Shown here one piece after another: positions 61,643 to 64,000 of a DNA stretch of 64,000 bases; position 1 is the first letter of the stretch, and each line of letters begins with the position of its first letter. The notes beneath the pieces are model-generated. The model was given only the letters and a program-made list of their open reading frames with translations, searched no databases and was not told the DNA's origin. Made by a program: the position numbers and the translations under genes. The stretch spans positions 67,886,663-67,950,662 of the forward strand of contig ML677341.1 in NCBI GenBank assembly GCA_007922305.1, given 5' to 3'. This DNA is from Dermatemys mawii (lineage: Eukaryota; Chordata; Testudines; Dermatemydidae).

Positions 61643-62867
61643 AAATAAGTAAGTTATTTTAGTTTTGTTTTTCCAGCTCTCATGGTGTTAAAAGAAATAT
61701 TGGTGGAATATTGTAATGGTCTCTCTCTTTCGTTCTCATTTATTTCTTCCCTCCTTGAAAGTGTCAGCAATAGTCAATGAGTAGAGCTAAGCTCAGACAT
61801 AGAAGTGCTTTTCACCTGAAGCCAGATGCAGAGATAAACTAGGATTTTATCCAGTTTACAAATGGGATTGTCTGCAGAGCTAAACAACCACTGTGCTTAT
61901 GCTGTGTCCTCCTAAGTAGATGCAGGTGCTGGGTTTTCTGTCACTCATGGTGTGTCCAGACTGTCAGTGGATTACAGTTTGTTGGCATAAATACACACTT
62001 GTACAAGACAGGAAGCCTAAAGTGCATTGTGTGTCCACTGTTCCTAAGCACTTTGGAGGAAAACACATACTATAAGTGATTTCAAGAGCCACTGTACTCC
62101 AAGAGTGAGTGTAGATGCCATCTATTCAAAGCACATTAGAGAACTTTACTTATAGATTCAGTAAGTAAGTTATTTTAATTTTGTTTTTCCTACTCTCATT
62201 TTCTCTTCCTTCTCTTAAAGATCTGTCTTCACCACTTCCCTCCTTTATTGGTTATCTTTAATCCTGCTTCTGTCCCACCCTGCAATACCCACTCCCACCC
62301 GCTCCCGTATTGTTTCTTGCATTTTTATGTCATTCTCACTCACAACACCTTAGATCCTGCAAATCCTGCAAGAGAGACAGATTCTCCTATGTTATTTTTT
62401 TAAAATTTTGTTAATATATATTCAAATGGAATTCAGACACAATTTTTATCACTAAAAGAATAAAATAAATCTTGTTTAAACTATGTAAAAAATACTTGAA
62501 CTCCTGTTACAATAGACAGCAAATTTCTTTCTATCCCTTGCTTAAATCTAGGTATTGAAACTTTTATTTTTTAAAAAAAAGAAAAACTTGCTTTACTTTG
62601 CTGAAATTCTATTTATGACAAACTGACTGGACATTTAGTGTTTTCTTGTAAATTACCACAGCCTCTGGTTTTTGCTCAGTCATACCTACAACAAAGTACA
62701 TTTTACCTGCTTCCACTATTATGGCAGCAGGTCCTGTTGCAAGGCTTTGGTCTGTACCTTTGCCCACCAGCAAGGTCCTTCCAATTTCCCACTGTTTTGT
62801 CCTCTCCTAGCCCCCAGATTAATTTTACAGATTGTTTCTTTCTCTCCTTTTTTAATGAAACACACAC
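61643..62867. other. Intron, no recognisable feature
   Basis: This is AT-rich sequence. The words AGTTATTTTAGTTTTGTTTTTCC occur at 61652 and, diverged, at 62167, a possible diverged local duplication. No next CFAP54 exon is recognisable. Confidence 0.4.
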
Positions 62868-62875
62868 TCTCACCT

Positions 62876-63166
62876 AGAACTGGTGCCAGCTTTTTGGCCA
62901 CCCTAGATGGTGAAGAAAAAAAAATCCTTACCACGAAAAGAAGCAGTCACTGCAGAAATGCCGCCAGTGGCAGAAGAGGAGTTGAGCTGTTGTCCAAGTG
63001 CCACCGGTGGCGAAAGAGGCGTTGAGCTGCCGCCGAATTGCCGCTGGCGGCTGCAGAGAATTGGCGCTCCCACCGAATTGTCACAGAGGCCACCAATATG
63101 CCACCCCCCAATTGCTGCTGCCACAGGCGGCCGCCTAGGTCGCCTAATGCGTAGCATCGGCCCTGT
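62876..63166. mobile_element. GC-rich hAT-like element with perfect 8-bp TSD
   Basis: The identical 8-bp duplication TCTCACCT lies at 62868-62875 and 63167-63174. The ends AGAACTGGTGCC and GCATCGGCCCTGT are only weakly complementary. The interior repeats GCCGCC, CCGAATTG and GGTGGC words, giving long open frames on both strands that have no domain pattern. Confidence 0.8.
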
Positions 63167-63174
63167 TCTCACCT

Positions 63175-64000
63175 GATCTATCTCAGAGAGCAGATTGCTA
63201 ATTGAATAAGTACTTCACACACCTCTTTCTGCACATTTATAGACACATTGCTCCTGTATCAGGTAGAGTAGCTAGTAGGCCATTAGATCAGAGGCACTGC
63301 AATAGCAGTACAAGCAGGGCAAGAGCTACATTTCCACTATATTTTACAGTGTAATCAGTTGTGGGACTGTTTTAGACAATGGACACCATTAAAGCACACT
63401 TAAAGTGAGGTCAAATTTGGCTCCAGATTTTGTTTTGATAAAATATTTTACAGAATATATTTTTTTCAGAAATACTTTAAATTTTCAGAGAAACTGTTTT
63501 AAGAACAAACAAAATTCCTTGAAGACTTTGTAATACAGACACAGAATGATTAAACTAGTTCATGAGAAGCATAAAGGGACATTGACAAGAAAATAACTAT
63601 AAACCAAAGTAACATTACCTTACTTGTTTTTGTTGTCCATGCTGGAAAGAAAATTAAAAAGAAAATAAACAGTATAAGTGGTGAACAGTAAATCAGATTA
63701 CAACAAATCTTTCAATGTTAATGCAAAAGTGATTTTTAACCTGAGTATATTTAATCTGAAAAATAGTGAACAAAGTTTATTTATTGTTGCAGGGCTGGGT
63801 CTTAGTACATTATACTTTTTTATGTGAGTTACCCTTAGATCAGAAGTTGAATTGAAATTAATGGGGCTGTTTGGATAGTTAAATATTAATCACATAAGTA
63901 AAGATTATAGGATCAAGCATTTACCTTTTATTTACTTTGTCTAATAAAAATAATTTAGATCAAGAGATAAATTCACTGTTGGATAAGCAGATGCAACTCA
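63175..64000. other. Intron to window end, no recognisable feature
   Basis: This is AT-rich sequence. I searched for the next CFAP54 exon in phase 0 and saw none. Confidence 0.5.

Noticed and set aside
62672..63176. Open frames of 89 to 117 codons on both strands
   Set aside because: They fall mostly in a repeat with an exact 8-bp TSD; there is no splice context or domain.
60954..64000. Search for the next CFAP54 exon
   Set aside because: No phase-0 open segment with good splice sites and family-like sequence was found; a candidate at 63961 stops after three codons.

Overview
This window is vertebrate nuclear DNA, most likely from a turtle (Testudines). The reasons are the mix of repeats: CR1 LINEs, many short hAT elements with 8-bp target-site duplications (TSDs), Penelope-like retroelements, Tigger-like elements flanked by TA, and a Ty3/gypsy element with an unusual domain order. 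That assignment is inference from repeat content; no taxonomic marker is present.

The only host gene I can support is one long multi-exon gene on the + strand, CFAP54 (cilia and flagella associated protein 54), which encodes a C1d central-apparatus protein of motile cilia. Twenty-five coding exons between 1952 and 60953 chain with compatible splice phases and GT-AG introns, apart from one break between 26700 and 28133. Together they encode about 1,260 residues from the middle of a protein of roughly 3,100 residues. Neither the start codon nor the stop codon is in the window. The 5' exons (1952-3144) encode a fibronectin-III-like module; the rest is a long, mainly alpha-helical region.

Everything else is intron, and the introns hold nested mobile elements. 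1-1740: hAT element with a second element inside it. 5.2-7.3 kb: two hAT elements of one family. 18.5-22.6 kb: a short hAT element with perfect ends, a 2.3-kb CR1 split by another hAT, and a TA-flanked Tigger-like element. 22.7-24.4 kb: SINE, then a 50-bp minisatellite. 28.7-30.4 kb: LINE fragment, two hAT elements and a 131-bp Penelope tail. 34.4-40.7 kb: CR1 copies and two Tigger-like elements, one carrying a Penelope fragment. 42.8-51.5 kb: the densest stack, with L2, hAT, a solo gypsy LTR (minus), a Penelope tail split by an LTR, a Penelope body, and a 5'-truncated gypsy inserted into that Penelope element. 52.1-52.8 kb: solo LTR. 58.1-63.2 kb: further hAT elements and a perfect 19-bp inverted repeat.

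No functional RNA genes, no CpG-island promoter and no second host gene are visible. The best candidates for a closer look are the gypsy element whose integrase tail lies before its reverse transcriptase, the hammerhead-ribozyme-like folds in three Penelope tails, the perfect hairpin at 61595-61642, and the missing CFAP54 exon link.
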